DNA of 64,000 bases from an archaeon (GTDB taxonomy: Archaea > Iainarchaeota > Iainarchaeia > CSSED10-239). The stretch lies in contig JAKQTP010000087.1 of assembly GCA_029563035.1 (NCBI GenBank), positions 19,003 through 83,002 on the forward strand, read 5' to 3'. This document shows, in pieces, positions 26,703 through 34,897 of this stretch. The notes under the pieces are model-generated. The model did not search any database. It was not told the DNA's origin and saw only the letters and a program-made list of their open reading frames with translations. Positions within the stretch are counted from its first letter, which is position 1. Each line of letters opens with the position of its first letter. The translations under genes were made by a program, and so were the position numbers.

Positions 26703-26723
26703 CTTTTCGATAGTAAAAATTCT

Positions 26724-27452
26724 GTGAGATATTTACCGTATAGGGAAGAAAATGGGTATCTTTCAATGGGTTTGGATGAGGCGTTACTATTGTTAAGGAT
26801 AGAAGATAAAGTAGAAGATACATTCAGATTTTATTCATTTTTTCCTTCATGTGCTTCAATTGGTTATTTTCAAAGACTAAGTTCTTCAATTAATTTAGAT
26901 TATTGTTTTAAAAATAACATTGATTATGTTAGAAGAATAACTGGGGGGGGAAATGTATTTCATGATTACATGGGAGAAATAACTTACTCTATTGTATTAT
27001 CAGAAAAGAAATCACCCGATAACATTCTAGATTCATTTGAATTTATTTATGGAGGGATTATAAAGGGATTAAAAAATATGGACATTAACGTTGAATTTAA
27101 ACCCCTTAATGATCTTACTTTTAATTCTAAAAAAATATCTGGCTCAGCTCAAACTAGAAAAAACGGAATTATTTTACAACATGGAACTCTTATGTTTAAT
27201 ACAAATATTGAATTAATGGAAAAAGTTCTTAGAATATCTAACCAAAAAACGGAAATAAGAAAAAGGGTTACTACACTTTCTAGGGAAGGGTATAACATTG
27301 GTAAAAAAGAATTAATTAAAAACTTAAAAAAAGGATTTGAAGAAATTTATGGGAAATCAAATAAAGGTAAACTTTCTAGAGGAGAACTAAGTCTTGCAAA
27401 AAAATTAGCTTATGGAAAATATAAATCAAAAGAGTGGAATTATAAAAAGTAG
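26724..27452 (+). CDS. lplA: Lipoate/octanoate-protein ligase, catalytic subunit (LplA type)
   Basis: 242 aa biotin/lipoate ligase fold. Begins MRYLPYREENGYLSMGLDEA with GTG as start; carries RRITGGGNVFHDYMGEITYS (the RR-GGGxVxHD signature) and the catalytic-lysine segment FNSKKISGSAQTRK. It lacks the C-terminal accessory domain of bacterial LplA, as in archaeal two-part LplA-LplB enzymes; no lplB is next to it. Probably leaderless. Confidence 0.88.
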   Translation: MRYLPYREENGYLSMGLDEALLLLRIEDKVEDTFRFYSFFPSCASIGYFQRLSSSINLDYCFKNNIDYVRRITGGGNVFHDYMGEITYSIVLSEKKSPDNILDSFEFIYGGIIKGLKNMDINVEFKPLNDLTFNSKKISGSAQTRKNGIILQHGTLMFNTNIELMEKVLRISNQKTEIRKRVTTLSREGYNIGKKELIKNLKKGFEEIYGKSNKGKLSRGELSLAKKLAYGKYKSKEWNYKK

Positions 27453-27471
27453 ATTAAATAAATATTCAAAA

Positions 27472-27849
27472 TCAAATTGTTTTAGGTGCTATTTTATCTA
27501 TAAACTCATAAGGATTATCTACATAGATTTTTACCTTAATTGAACCAAGTGGAGATAATTTTGATAGATTTACTCTGCCTGCAAAAGCAGCTTGTTTATT
27601 CATCAAAAAAGATATTTTTAATTCTTGAGTGCCTTCCTTTAATATCATATTGACACTATCCCTTATCGCATCTGAATATATTAATTCGATGAATCTTGAA
27701 AGGACACTTTCGTCTTCAGAATATCCAATAATTACCTCTTTATTTTCTTCTATATTGATGTCAGGAAATATATTAGTTATTGATATCTTTACTTTTTCTG
27801 GATCCTCTGTATTCTTTACATCTGCATAGACTTTCAATTTAAAGCTCAT
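27472..27849 (-). CDS. UPF0201 family RNA-binding-like protein
   Basis: 125 aa archaeal family (PF01877). Typical start KLKVYADVKNTEDPEKVKIS and the segment ITNIFPDINIE; the middle holds the conserved KQAAFAGRVNL. The fold resembles RNA-binding ribosomal L5-like domains; function unproven. It overlaps the UPF0200 kinase gene by 11 bases; UPF0200 and UPF0201 domains are fused in some archaea, so the two probably work together. Confidence 0.85.
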   Translation of the reverse strand: MSFKLKVYADVKNTEDPEKVKISITNIFPDINIEENKEVIIGYSEDESVLSRFIELIYSDAIRDSVNMILKEGTQELKISFLMNKQAAFAGRVNLSKLSPLGSIKVKIYVDNPYEFIDKIAPKTI

Positions 27850-28366
27850 ATTTCTTAATCACCGTATAGATATTTTCCTTAAAGTCTTCTAAAGTGCCAT
27901 TGTTGTTAATAATAACGTCTGATAAAGCCAATGCTTCACCCAAACCCCATGAAAGTTCCCTTAAATCTCTTTTATGGAACTCTTCATAAGTTTGATGGTC
28001 ATCGTCTCGTTTTCTATTTTTCAATCTTTCAAATCTAATTTTGGGTGAACAGTGTATACCAATTAAAAAAAAATCCATTTCATTCCTAAATCTTTCAATT
28101 TCTTTTATCCCCCGTATACCCTCAATCAAAAATTTATTATCATGGGTTTTCCTTATTTTATCTAAAGTCAAAATGGCTATTACATCAAGCCCATTTTCAT
28201 CTCTAAGCATTTGGGCAACTTTACCACTTTCTTCCAAAGGGTATCCTTTTCTTACAGTTTCTTCTCTTACAATATCTCCCATAGAGATGAATCTATATCC
28301 TAAAGTAAGTGCAATATTAACAAATTCACTTTTTCCAGAACCAGGCATACCAACTATTCCTATCAT
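27839..28366 (-). CDS. UPF0200 family P-loop kinase
   Basis: 175 aa nucleotide kinase fold, dephospho-CoA-kinase-like. Walker A IGIVGMPGSGKSEF (residues 2-15), an EGIRGIKEIERFR segment and LDVIAILTLDKIR. Acts in the cytosol; substrate unknown. Placed between pmbA (4-base overlap) and UPF0201, so three genes form a tight operon. Confidence 0.85.
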   Translation of the reverse strand: MIGIVGMPGSGKSEFVNIALTLGYRFISMGDIVREETVRKGYPLEESGKVAQMLRDENGLDVIAILTLDKIRKTHDNKFLIEGIRGIKEIERFRNEMDFFLIGIHCSPKIRFERLKNRKRDDDHQTYEEFHKRDLRELSWGLGEALALSDVIINNNGTLEDFKENIYTVIKKYEL

Positions 28367-29637
28367 CCTACCACCCTTGCTTCAGATATAATTGAAGGAG
28401 TGATTATACCTCCCGTATCTTTTACTTGCCCGTATACCCCTTTAACTTTATTTAAGAATTCAAAAATATTTCCCACTATCATCCCATGTTTGATAGGATG
28501 TTTTCTTTCCCCATCATTAATGTAAAATCCACTCGAGATTTCTACAGAAAAATCTCCCGAAATTGAATTTGCTGTATGTGCCCCCCTTAATTCATTTATA
28601 ATAAATCCTTCTTCTATTCCTTCTAATGTTTCTCCTCCAATAATGAAATTAGTAGTGCCAATTGAAGGAAGAGATTTATAATCTCTCTCTGAGTTACCTG
28701 TGGATTCAACACCATATTTTTTTGCATAAAAATCGTCATAGAGATATTTTATTAATATCCCATTATCTATAACTATATTCCTTTTTGTAGAATTACCGTC
28801 TCCATCAAAATTCGTAGAGGCAACACCATACTCAAGTGTGCCATCATCTATTATTGTAAGATTTGTTATCTTTTTGCCAATCTTTCCTTTTAAAAAACTT
28901 TTATTTTTGTCAACACTTTCTGCAAAAAGATGAGGTATAAACGTATTTGACAACAATGAAGAAATCGCTTCAGGCCCCAGGATTACATCACAATACATAG
29001 GGTGTATTTTTTTTGCATTACTAGTTTCTTTTGCTTTCAATGCAGCTAGTTCTCCAATTGGAGTAAACTCAAATTTTTTTCTCATGATATTATAATCAAA
29101 ACCAGTAGCTACATCATCATTTTTGTAAATGGAAGAGAGATATCCGAAAAGAGTCGCATATTTTTGATATAAAGAAATTCCTGTTGTTGATGAAATTGCT
29201 TCTTCATAGAACGTAAGATTAGTGCTCCCCGAAGAAGGAACTCCACTTTTTTCTTTACATCCTCTAATCATATCCATTGAGAATTCCATTAGATCCTTAG
29301 AAGTTATATCATACAAAGACTTGTCTACCAATTTTCTCTCTTTTATTGTAGTTGGGATAGGAAGACTAATAAAATCTTCTTTATCTCTAGATACCTTAAG
29401 AACTTTATACGCAGTCTTAACACAATCTTCTAAATTAGTAAGATTATTTGTAAATGAAAAGCCCTGTTTTTTTCCTTCAATTACTCTTATTCCGATTCCA
29501 ATTGTCTCTTTCTCTTCACCAATCTCAATATTACTTTTTTCTATATCATAAGAAATAACTTTTATTTTTTGGGCAAATACATCCCCTTCAGAATGCATAA
29601 ACTTCATTGTTTTATGTGCTATTTCTTCCAAATCCAT
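28363..29637 (-). CDS. pmbA: PmbA/TldE-like metalloprotease family protein
   Basis: 424 aa member of the TldD/PmbA (U62) family, which in bacteria degrades or matures peptides as a TldD-TldE heterodimer. Seen: KQGFSFTNNL, SSGSTNLTFYEEAIS, a DVILGPEAISSLLSNTF segment and a C-terminal GEIDVEISSGFYINDGER-like stretch. No HExxxH zinc motif, as expected for the non-catalytic PmbA/TldE half; no tldD is adjacent. Confidence 0.88.
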   Translation of the reverse strand: MDLEEIAHKTMKFMHSEGDVFAQKIKVISYDIEKSNIEIGEEKETIGIGIRVIEGKKQGFSFTNNLTNLEDCVKTAYKVLKVSRDKEDFISLPIPTTIKERKLVDKSLYDITSKDLMEFSMDMIRGCKEKSGVPSSGSTNLTFYEEAISSTTGISLYQKYATLFGYLSSIYKNDDVATGFDYNIMRKKFEFTPIGELAALKAKETSNAKKIHPMYCDVILGPEAISSLLSNTFIPHLFAESVDKNKSFLKGKIGKKITNLTIIDDGTLEYGVASTNFDGDGNSTKRNIVIDNGILIKYLYDDFYAKKYGVESTGNSERDYKSLPSIGTTNFIIGGETLEGIEEGFIINELRGAHTANSISGDFSVEISSGFYINDGERKHPIKHGMIVGNIFEFLNKVKGVYGQVKDTGGIITPSIISEARVVG

Positions 29638-29754
29638 CTGCTCACCTAATTTGACATTGCTTTAAGTATTAAAAAAGTTTCTAATTATTTATTTTTGTGT
29701 TTAACTTTTAATAGACCTGTAAACCATTTAAATGTAAGTAGTAGTAAAAGATAT

Positions 29755-30267
29755 ATGGATATATCAAAAGACAAAGCCTCAATTGAAGCAATTCTTTTCA
29801 TATCTGGTGAACCTGTTCCAATCTCTAAATTACTAAAAAAACTAGGCATAAAGGAAAGAGATTATGTAGAAGGATTGATTGAAAGTCTTTCAAAAGATTA
29901 TATTGATAGGGGTAGTTCTATAGAAGTTATAAGGGCCGTAGAAGATAGGTATACAATGCAAGTAAAAAATGAATTCTCCTTGCTTACTGCAGACTTTGCT
30001 CCGAAATCAGAGATAAGGGGAGCAGTTCTAAAGACACTAGCCATTATTGCATATAAGCAGCCATTAAAAAAATCTGACTTGGTAAAATATAGGGGAAGTC
30101 AATGCTATGGGCATGTTAAATCCTTAGTTGAAGCGGGCCTTGTTGATGCTGAATCTTGTGGGAAAACTAAAATGTTAAAAACAACTTCTAAATTTTCTGA
30201 AATATATGGTCTTGAATCTTCTACACCAACTGAGATTAGGAAATTCATGGAAAGTATCTTAAAATAA
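29755..30267 (+). CDS. scpB: Segregation and condensation protein ScpB
   Basis: 170 aa from ATG 29755. Two winged helices: SIEAILFISGEPVPISKLLK and GAVLKTLAIIAYKQPLKKSDLVKYRG (the conserved IAYKQP motif). Accessory subunit of SMC condensin. The frame is open 60 bases further up, but TATA-like CATTTAAATG lies about 25 nt before 29755, suiting a leaderless start that also matches the family. scpA and smc are not nearby. Confidence 0.93.
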   Translation: MDISKDKASIEAILFISGEPVPISKLLKKLGIKERDYVEGLIESLSKDYIDRGSSIEVIRAVEDRYTMQVKNEFSLLTADFAPKSEIRGAVLKTLAIIAYKQPLKKSDLVKYRGSQCYGHVKSLVEAGLVDAESCGKTKMLKTTSKFSEIYGLESSTPTEIRKFMESILK

Positions 30268-30299
30268 AAACTTTTATAAATAATCTATCCTTTAACCGC

Positions 30300-31271
30300 A
30301 TGTTGAAATGTATGACAGATCTAAATAGAATTGCTCAAGAAATTAGGAATTACGAGGGTGTTAAAAGAAAAAATCCTATTAAATATCTAATTAATCAGTT
30401 TAAGCCTTTTTCTAATTATGGAAATACTGTTATTGATTTCGGCGATGATGCAGCAGTTTTAAAATTTGATAACAATTATTTGCTTTTAGCTGCAGATGGA
30501 ATTTGGGCAAATTTATTAAACGATCTTTTTTGGGCAGGATACTGTGCTGTGCTCGTAAATGTCAACGACATCTATGCAATGGGAGGTAAACCTATTGCTA
30601 TGGTTAATATAATGTCTTTAAAAAAGACGGATAATTGTAAAAATTTACTTGAAGGTATAAAAACTGGTTGTGATAAATTTAAAGTTCCAATGGTCGGAGG
30701 ACATCTCCACCCAGATACACAATCTACAACCGTATCAGTTTCAATAATGGGGAATGCGTCAAAGATACTTTCAAGTTTTTCTGCAAAAGAAGGAGAAGAT
30801 ATTATCTTAGCAATGGATATGGATGGCCGGCAATATAATAACTTTCTTAATTGGGATACCACTCTAAATAAATCATCTGAAGAATGTTTATCTAAACTCG
30901 GCATAATGAATGAAATCGCAGAAAAGGAACTTTCATTCGCAGCTAAAGATATATCTAATCCCGGCATATTGGGCACAATTGGAATGCTTCTTGAAACCTC
31001 ACGAAAGGGAGCGGTAATTGACATTGAAGAAATACAAAGACCTGAAAACATGGATTTTATGGACTGGTTAAAAATTTACCCAGGATATGGATTTACATTG
31101 ACATCTGCACCTGAAAACTCTGATAAGATCTTATCCCTTTTTAAAAAGCAAAAAATAGAAGCTAAAATTGTCGGGAAAGTTACTAATGATAATACTATGA
31201 CTATACAAGACAAAAATGAGAAAAAAACACTATTTGACTTTAAAACAGACATTATAACGGGAATAAAATAA
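30300..31271 (+). CDS. Methanogenesis marker protein 2 (AIR synthase-related)
   Basis: 323 aa, PurM/SelD-like ATP-binding fold: VIDFGDDAAVLKF, LAADGIWANLL, then VNVNDIYAMGGKPIAMVN and VPMVGGHLHPDT. This PurM-like group is annotated methanogenesis marker 2 and tracks with methanogens; the reaction is unknown. A TTTTATAAATA box lies about 25 nt upstream of ATG 30300, so probably leaderless. DUF1847 follows at 34 bases. Confidence 0.88.
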   Translation: MLKCMTDLNRIAQEIRNYEGVKRKNPIKYLINQFKPFSNYGNTVIDFGDDAAVLKFDNNYLLLAADGIWANLLNDLFWAGYCAVLVNVNDIYAMGGKPIAMVNIMSLKKTDNCKNLLEGIKTGCDKFKVPMVGGHLHPDTQSTTVSVSIMGNASKILSSFSAKEGEDIILAMDMDGRQYNNFLNWDTTLNKSSEECLSKLGIMNEIAEKELSFAAKDISNPGILGTIGMLLETSRKGAVIDIEEIQRPENMDFMDWLKIYPGYGFTLTSAPENSDKILSLFKKQKIEAKIVGKVTNDNTMTIQDKNEKKTLFDFKTDIITGIK

Positions 31272-31305
31272 TTATCTTTTTAAACTATTGACATTTACTT
31301 TTTCT

Positions 31306-31902
31306 ATGAGATGTAATGAATGTGAAGATTCCTTTTGTATGGAAGGAATAAACTGTTATAGTAAGGATATCCAAATCTACGCAGAAAACGAAATAAAAAA
31401 AGAAGAAAATCATAATTTTTACATAACTTCAACTGAACTTGAAGTAGATGCATATATGAAACTCCCAAGAGTATTAGAGTTAATTGAATTTTCCAAGAGA
31501 ATGAATTATAAAAAACTCGGTATTGCATCTTGCATAGGATTAAAAAATGAATCTCAGATTCTGACTAGTTTGCTTCAAGAAAAGGGATTTGAAGTATCTC
31601 TTGCTATTTGTAAAGCGCACGGAATTGGTAAAGGTGACTTCGGCGTAGTTAAAACTTTATCTAACAATCTAAGTGAATCTGCATGCAATCCTGTAGGTCA
31701 GGCTAAATTACTGGAAAAAGAAGGTACCGAATTTAATATTGTCGTAGGATTGTGCGTAGGCCATGATTCTTTATTTATCAAATATTCAAAGGCCCCTACT
31801 ACAGTCCTTATAGTCAAAGATAGGATTTTAGCCCATAATCCAATAGGTGCACTTTATTCTAACTATTGGATAAAAAAGATAAAAAACTACAAATTTGAAT
31901 GA
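31306..31902 (+). CDS. DUF1847 zinc/iron-binding protein
   Basis: 198 aa. Opens RCNECEDSFCMEGINCYS, a Cys-rich cluster; the middle contains KLGIASCIGLKNES, AICKAHGIGKGD and VVGLCVGHDSLFIKYSKAP, all DUF1847 signatures. Likely metal- or Fe-S-binding; common in anaerobes and methanogens. ATG 31306 chosen over in-frame TTG 31288, as TTTTTAAA lies at leaderless distance. Converges on the NifX-like gene with 2 bases between. Confidence 0.85.
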   Translation: MRCNECEDSFCMEGINCYSKDIQIYAENEIKKEENHNFYITSTELEVDAYMKLPRVLELIEFSKRMNYKKLGIASCIGLKNESQILTSLLQEKGFEVSLAICKAHGIGKGDFGVVKTLSNNLSESACNPVGQAKLLEKEGTEFNIVVGLCVGHDSLFIKYSKAPTTVLIVKDRILAHNPIGALYSNYWIKKIKNYKFE

Positions 31903-31904
31903 TA

Positions 31905-32270
31905 TTATTGGGCATTACAGGATGCTTTTCCGTTTGAAAATCTCTCTAATTCGCCTTTGATAAATTTACTAATAACATCTTCAATTTTTTCTCTTTTAGT
32001 AAAGAAGATATCAAATCCTTGACTTCTAAGAGCTTCCATAGCATGCGGCCCTAAATTTGAACAGATTATAATCCCAACATTTTTTCTGAAAAACAAGTCC
32101 AAGAGACTCTCAGATCCACCGAAGTGATCACTTGTATTTTTCAAGACCTCTATATTTTTGATTTTATTATCGACTATCTCTACGATAGTATATGTAGGAG
32201 CCATACCAAAATGATTGAAAACAGTATCTGAAAGTCCACCTTTAGAATCTGTCGGTATTGCGATTTTCAT
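31905..32270 (-). CDS. NifX/NifB-domain (dinitrogenase Fe-Mo cofactor biosynthesis family) protein
   Basis: 121 aa. MKIAIPTDSKGGLSDTVFNHFG at the start and GIIICSNLGPHAMEALRSQGFDIFFTK in the middle are typical. Small cytosolic proteins of this family bind metal clusters; many have nothing to do with nitrogen fixation. It follows the DUF134 regulator gene on the same strand at 34 bases, a pairing seen in many anaerobes. Confidence 0.88.
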   Translation of the reverse strand: MKIAIPTDSKGGLSDTVFNHFGMAPTYTIVEIVDNKIKNIEVLKNTSDHFGGSESLLDLFFRKNVGIIICSNLGPHAMEALRSQGFDIFFTKREKIEDVISKFIKGELERFSNGKASCNAQ

Positions 32271-32304
32271 AGTATTACCCTTAGCTCATAATTAGGAAAG
32301 ATTA

Positions 32305-32751
32305 TTATACTAAATTATCTCTCCTCTTTTTACAATTGTACGCATTAATCTTGAGATTAATAATTTTTTCCCTATTGCAATTTGGGCATTTCCCCTCATT
32401 CTTTGAACTAACATCCAATTCCCATACATAGTTGCAATTTTGACATTTAAATTGTGTAATACCAATTTCATAATCCCCGCCAAATATCTCAATAGCTTTA
32501 GAATTAACCAGGGCGTCTGATACTTTATTTCTAGCTTCTTTTAATATTCTATGAAAGGTAGGCTGTGAAATTCCCATTTTTTCAGAAGCCTCGATCTGTT
32601 CTAATCCAATTAAATCCTTAAGTCTAATTGCTTCAAGTTCTTCAAAAGTAAGCCTGACAATATCTAGTTGCTCTAGTGGTACTCCTCGGGGTTTAAAATA
32701 ACGTGTATGAGTATCTACATAAATACATCTTTTTTTCCTTGCTCGAGGCAT
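32305..32751 (-). CDS. DUF134 (UPF0251) helix-turn-helix protein with zinc-ribbon tail
   Basis: 148 aa. The N-terminal MPRARKKRCIYVDTHTRYFKP and the HTH LEQIEASEKMGISQPTFHRILKEARNK (about residues 50-76, quoted in part) define DUF134. The C-terminal third adds a zinc ribbon (CQNCNYVW ... CPNC), an extension some members carry. Likely regulator of the adjacent NifX-like gene, by association. Confidence 0.85.
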   Translation of the reverse strand: MPRARKKRCIYVDTHTRYFKPRGVPLEQLDIVRLTFEELEAIRLKDLIGLEQIEASEKMGISQPTFHRILKEARNKVSDALVNSKAIEIFGGDYEIGITQFKCQNCNYVWELDVSSKNEGKCPNCNREKIINLKINAYNCKKRRDNLV

Positions 32752-32847
32752 ATAATATAAATATATTTTTCTATTAAAAAACTTATCCTTTTTTATTATA
32801 CAAAATTAACAGAATAGTATAAAAATAAAAAAATTAAATTACTATAT

Positions 32848-33363
32848 TTAAGGAACTACTGTTACCCTAACTGAAGCATATTTTGCAACATCTTCTGCAA
32901 CATGACCCATTACTAATCTTTTGATTCCTGTGAGCCCAGTCTTACCGACAACTATATGGTCAAAGTTTTCTTCATCTGCAATCTGTACTATTGTGTCAAC
33001 AACTCTTCCAAGTTTAAGCATTGTTTTTGCTTTCAGTCCATTCTTTGCTGCAAGTTTTTCCATTTCCTTTAATATGTTGTTACCTCTCTTGCATATTGGA
33101 TCGTCCATCATGCAAGTTAGCTGATTTTCGAAGAAAGGAGAGTACCTCTTTATATCATCTGTTCCTTTTATCTTATCTTTCCAGTCAGGTAAGAATCTAT
33201 CCATTGCCTCATAATTCATCTGTAATTTATCTACATCTAACACATGTACTATAGTTACATTTGCCCCTGTTTTACTAGCTACCCATGATGCATATTCTAC
33301 TGCTTTTTCTGAAGCTTTAGAACCATCTACTGGAACTAGCATTTTTTTTATTAGTTCAACCAT
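32848..33363 (-). CDS. Universal stress protein (UspA family)
   Basis: 171 aa alpha/beta protein. Starts KKMLVPVDGSKASEKAVEYA; the ATP-binding pattern is in VVGKTGLTGIKRLVMGHVAEDVA. The insert at about residues 45-100 is longer than in minimal Usp proteins and holds two Cys (CMMDDPICKRG). Stands alone between DUF134 and archease. Confidence 0.9.
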   Translation of the reverse strand: MVELIKKMLVPVDGSKASEKAVEYASWVASKTGANVTIVHVLDVDKLQMNYEAMDRFLPDWKDKIKGTDDIKRYSPFFENQLTCMMDDPICKRGNNILKEMEKLAAKNGLKAKTMLKLGRVVDTIVQIADEENFDHIVVGKTGLTGIKRLVMGHVAEDVAKYASVRVTVVP

Positions 33364-33482
33364 AATATCGCCATTTGTATATTTAATATCTCCCTATATA
33401 AATTTTTTCATTCCTTAAAAATTTATTAGAAATAATATTTATAAATTGGCATATCTAATATCATATTGAAAATATAAGCCTT

Positions 33483-33905
33483 TTATATATCAAGAACAAA
33501 TTGTGTATAAAAAGTTTTATCCAGCTTTTTTAATTTAAAAAGAGAATATGTTATTGCCTTTATATCCATTTCTATAGTACTTCCAATAATATGATTTCCA
33601 AAAATTTTAGCAGTAAGGGATCTCCCATCACTTGAAACATTCACCTTAAAAGATGAAAATAGAATTGCTTCACTATCCCTGATAATTAAGAGTTCCGTAA
33701 TCCAATTGATTAAAAGAGAAGAAATATCATTTCCTTCGATGAAAATTTCTTTAGTTATTTTCCTTTCTAATTTAGTGGGATTTATCATTAAACTCGTGAC
33801 CGCAATAGCTGCATTTTCAAATAATTCATCAATAGTATTTCCCCATACCCTGACACCAATATCTGCAGTAACATCGAAGTATTCAAATTTATTCGTACCC
33901 ATCAT
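33483..33905 (-). CDS. Archease
   Basis: About 140 aa cofactor that lets the RtcB tRNA ligase turn over many times. FEYFDVTADIGVRVWG near the N-terminus is the family signature, with metal-binding Asp residues; the C-terminus FYTQFVLDI is also typical. The frame opens at 33941, but ATG 33905 (or 33902) fits the family, and TTTAAAAG about 25 nt before it suggests a leaderless start. rtcB is not in the window. Confidence 0.9.
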   Translation of the reverse strand: MMGTNKFEYFDVTADIGVRVWGNTIDELFENAAIAVTSLMINPTKLERKITKEIFIEGNDISSLLINWITELLIIRDSEAILFSSFKVNVSSDGRSLTAKIFGNHIIGSTIEMDIKAITYSLFKLKKLDKTFYTQFVLDI

Positions 33906-33955
33906 ATAACTTATAAGAATAAAGCTTTTAAAATATTCCATTAACTATTTATTAT

Positions 33956-34897
33956 ATGAAAAAACTCTACACCATAATATTTATAAGTTTTTTAACATTG
34001 AGCCTCATTACAATCACAGGAATAACAGCGCCAAACGAGAAAATGAAGATATACTTCGAAAAAACGCCTTCTTTTTATTCAGGCGACAGTGGAGAATTTT
34101 CAATTGTTTTTGACAATACAAGCAATAGTATCTTAAAAAATATCAATATTTATGTAAAAGACGAATATTTTGAACTTAATAAAAATAAATTTATCTATGG
34201 GGAGTTACAACCAGGTGAAAAGAAAATAGAAAGAATTCGTTATACCGTCAAAGCTATTGATCCTGGAACATATCCATTAAAGGTAACAACCCAATATTCT
34301 TATCAAGTATATTGTTCTGGTCTGAAGTGTGATTATGCGTCTGAAGGATTTTTACAAGAAGTTCCATTTAGAATTGATGGAGTTAGGACACCCATAATTA
34401 GCTTAAAAGATAGAAGTTTTGAAATAAAAGAAGTTCCGTATTCACTACCAATTTATATTGCCAATAGAGGATCTACAGTTAAGAATTCATATATGATAAT
34501 GGAATATGATAAATCTAAATTTAATCTAGATTATACAGAAAATATTGGTGTAATTGCTTCCTTAGTTAAAAAAGAAATAGTAGTTACTAAAATCCCAGAA
34601 ACACCTGGAGAGTATACTATATATCTTAATCTAGAAATAAAAGATATGTATGATAAATCCACTTATTTGAAATTTCCAATTAAATTAATTATTAATCCTA
34701 TTGATGTTGTGAAATTAGACCCTCCTAGCGAACTAAAAACAAATGAAGTGAATGATACCAAACTAACTTTGGGCCAAACAACACCTCAATCAAAAGTCCA
34801 AAAACCAATTTTTACCATTTTACAAGAAGCTATTCTAGTACTAACATTATCTGGATTGATAGCAACAATCTCGTTAATGCTACTTTCAAGAAGATAA
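33956..34897 (+). CDS. Secreted, C-terminally anchored CARDB-like surface protein
   Basis: 313 aa. Signal peptide (LYTIIFISFLTLSLITITG), two beta-sandwich domains (about 30-130 and 140-245) with FSIVFDNTSNSILKNINIYV and SLPIYIANRGSTVKNSYMIM, a linker, then one C-terminal membrane helix (EAILVLTLSGLIATISLMLL) ending in RR. Built like archaeal envelope proteins with CARDB domains. Function unknown. Overlaps the 3' end of pyk by 12 bases. Confidence 0.75.
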   Translation: MKKLYTIIFISFLTLSLITITGITAPNEKMKIYFEKTPSFYSGDSGEFSIVFDNTSNSILKNINIYVKDEYFELNKNKFIYGELQPGEKKIERIRYTVKAIDPGTYPLKVTTQYSYQVYCSGLKCDYASEGFLQEVPFRIDGVRTPIISLKDRSFEIKEVPYSLPIYIANRGSTVKNSYMIMEYDKSKFNLDYTENIGVIASLVKKEIVVTKIPETPGEYTIYLNLEIKDMYDKSTYLKFPIKLIINPIDVVKLDPPSELKTNEVNDTKLTLGQTTPQSKVQKPIFTILQEAILVLTLSGLIATISLMLLSRR

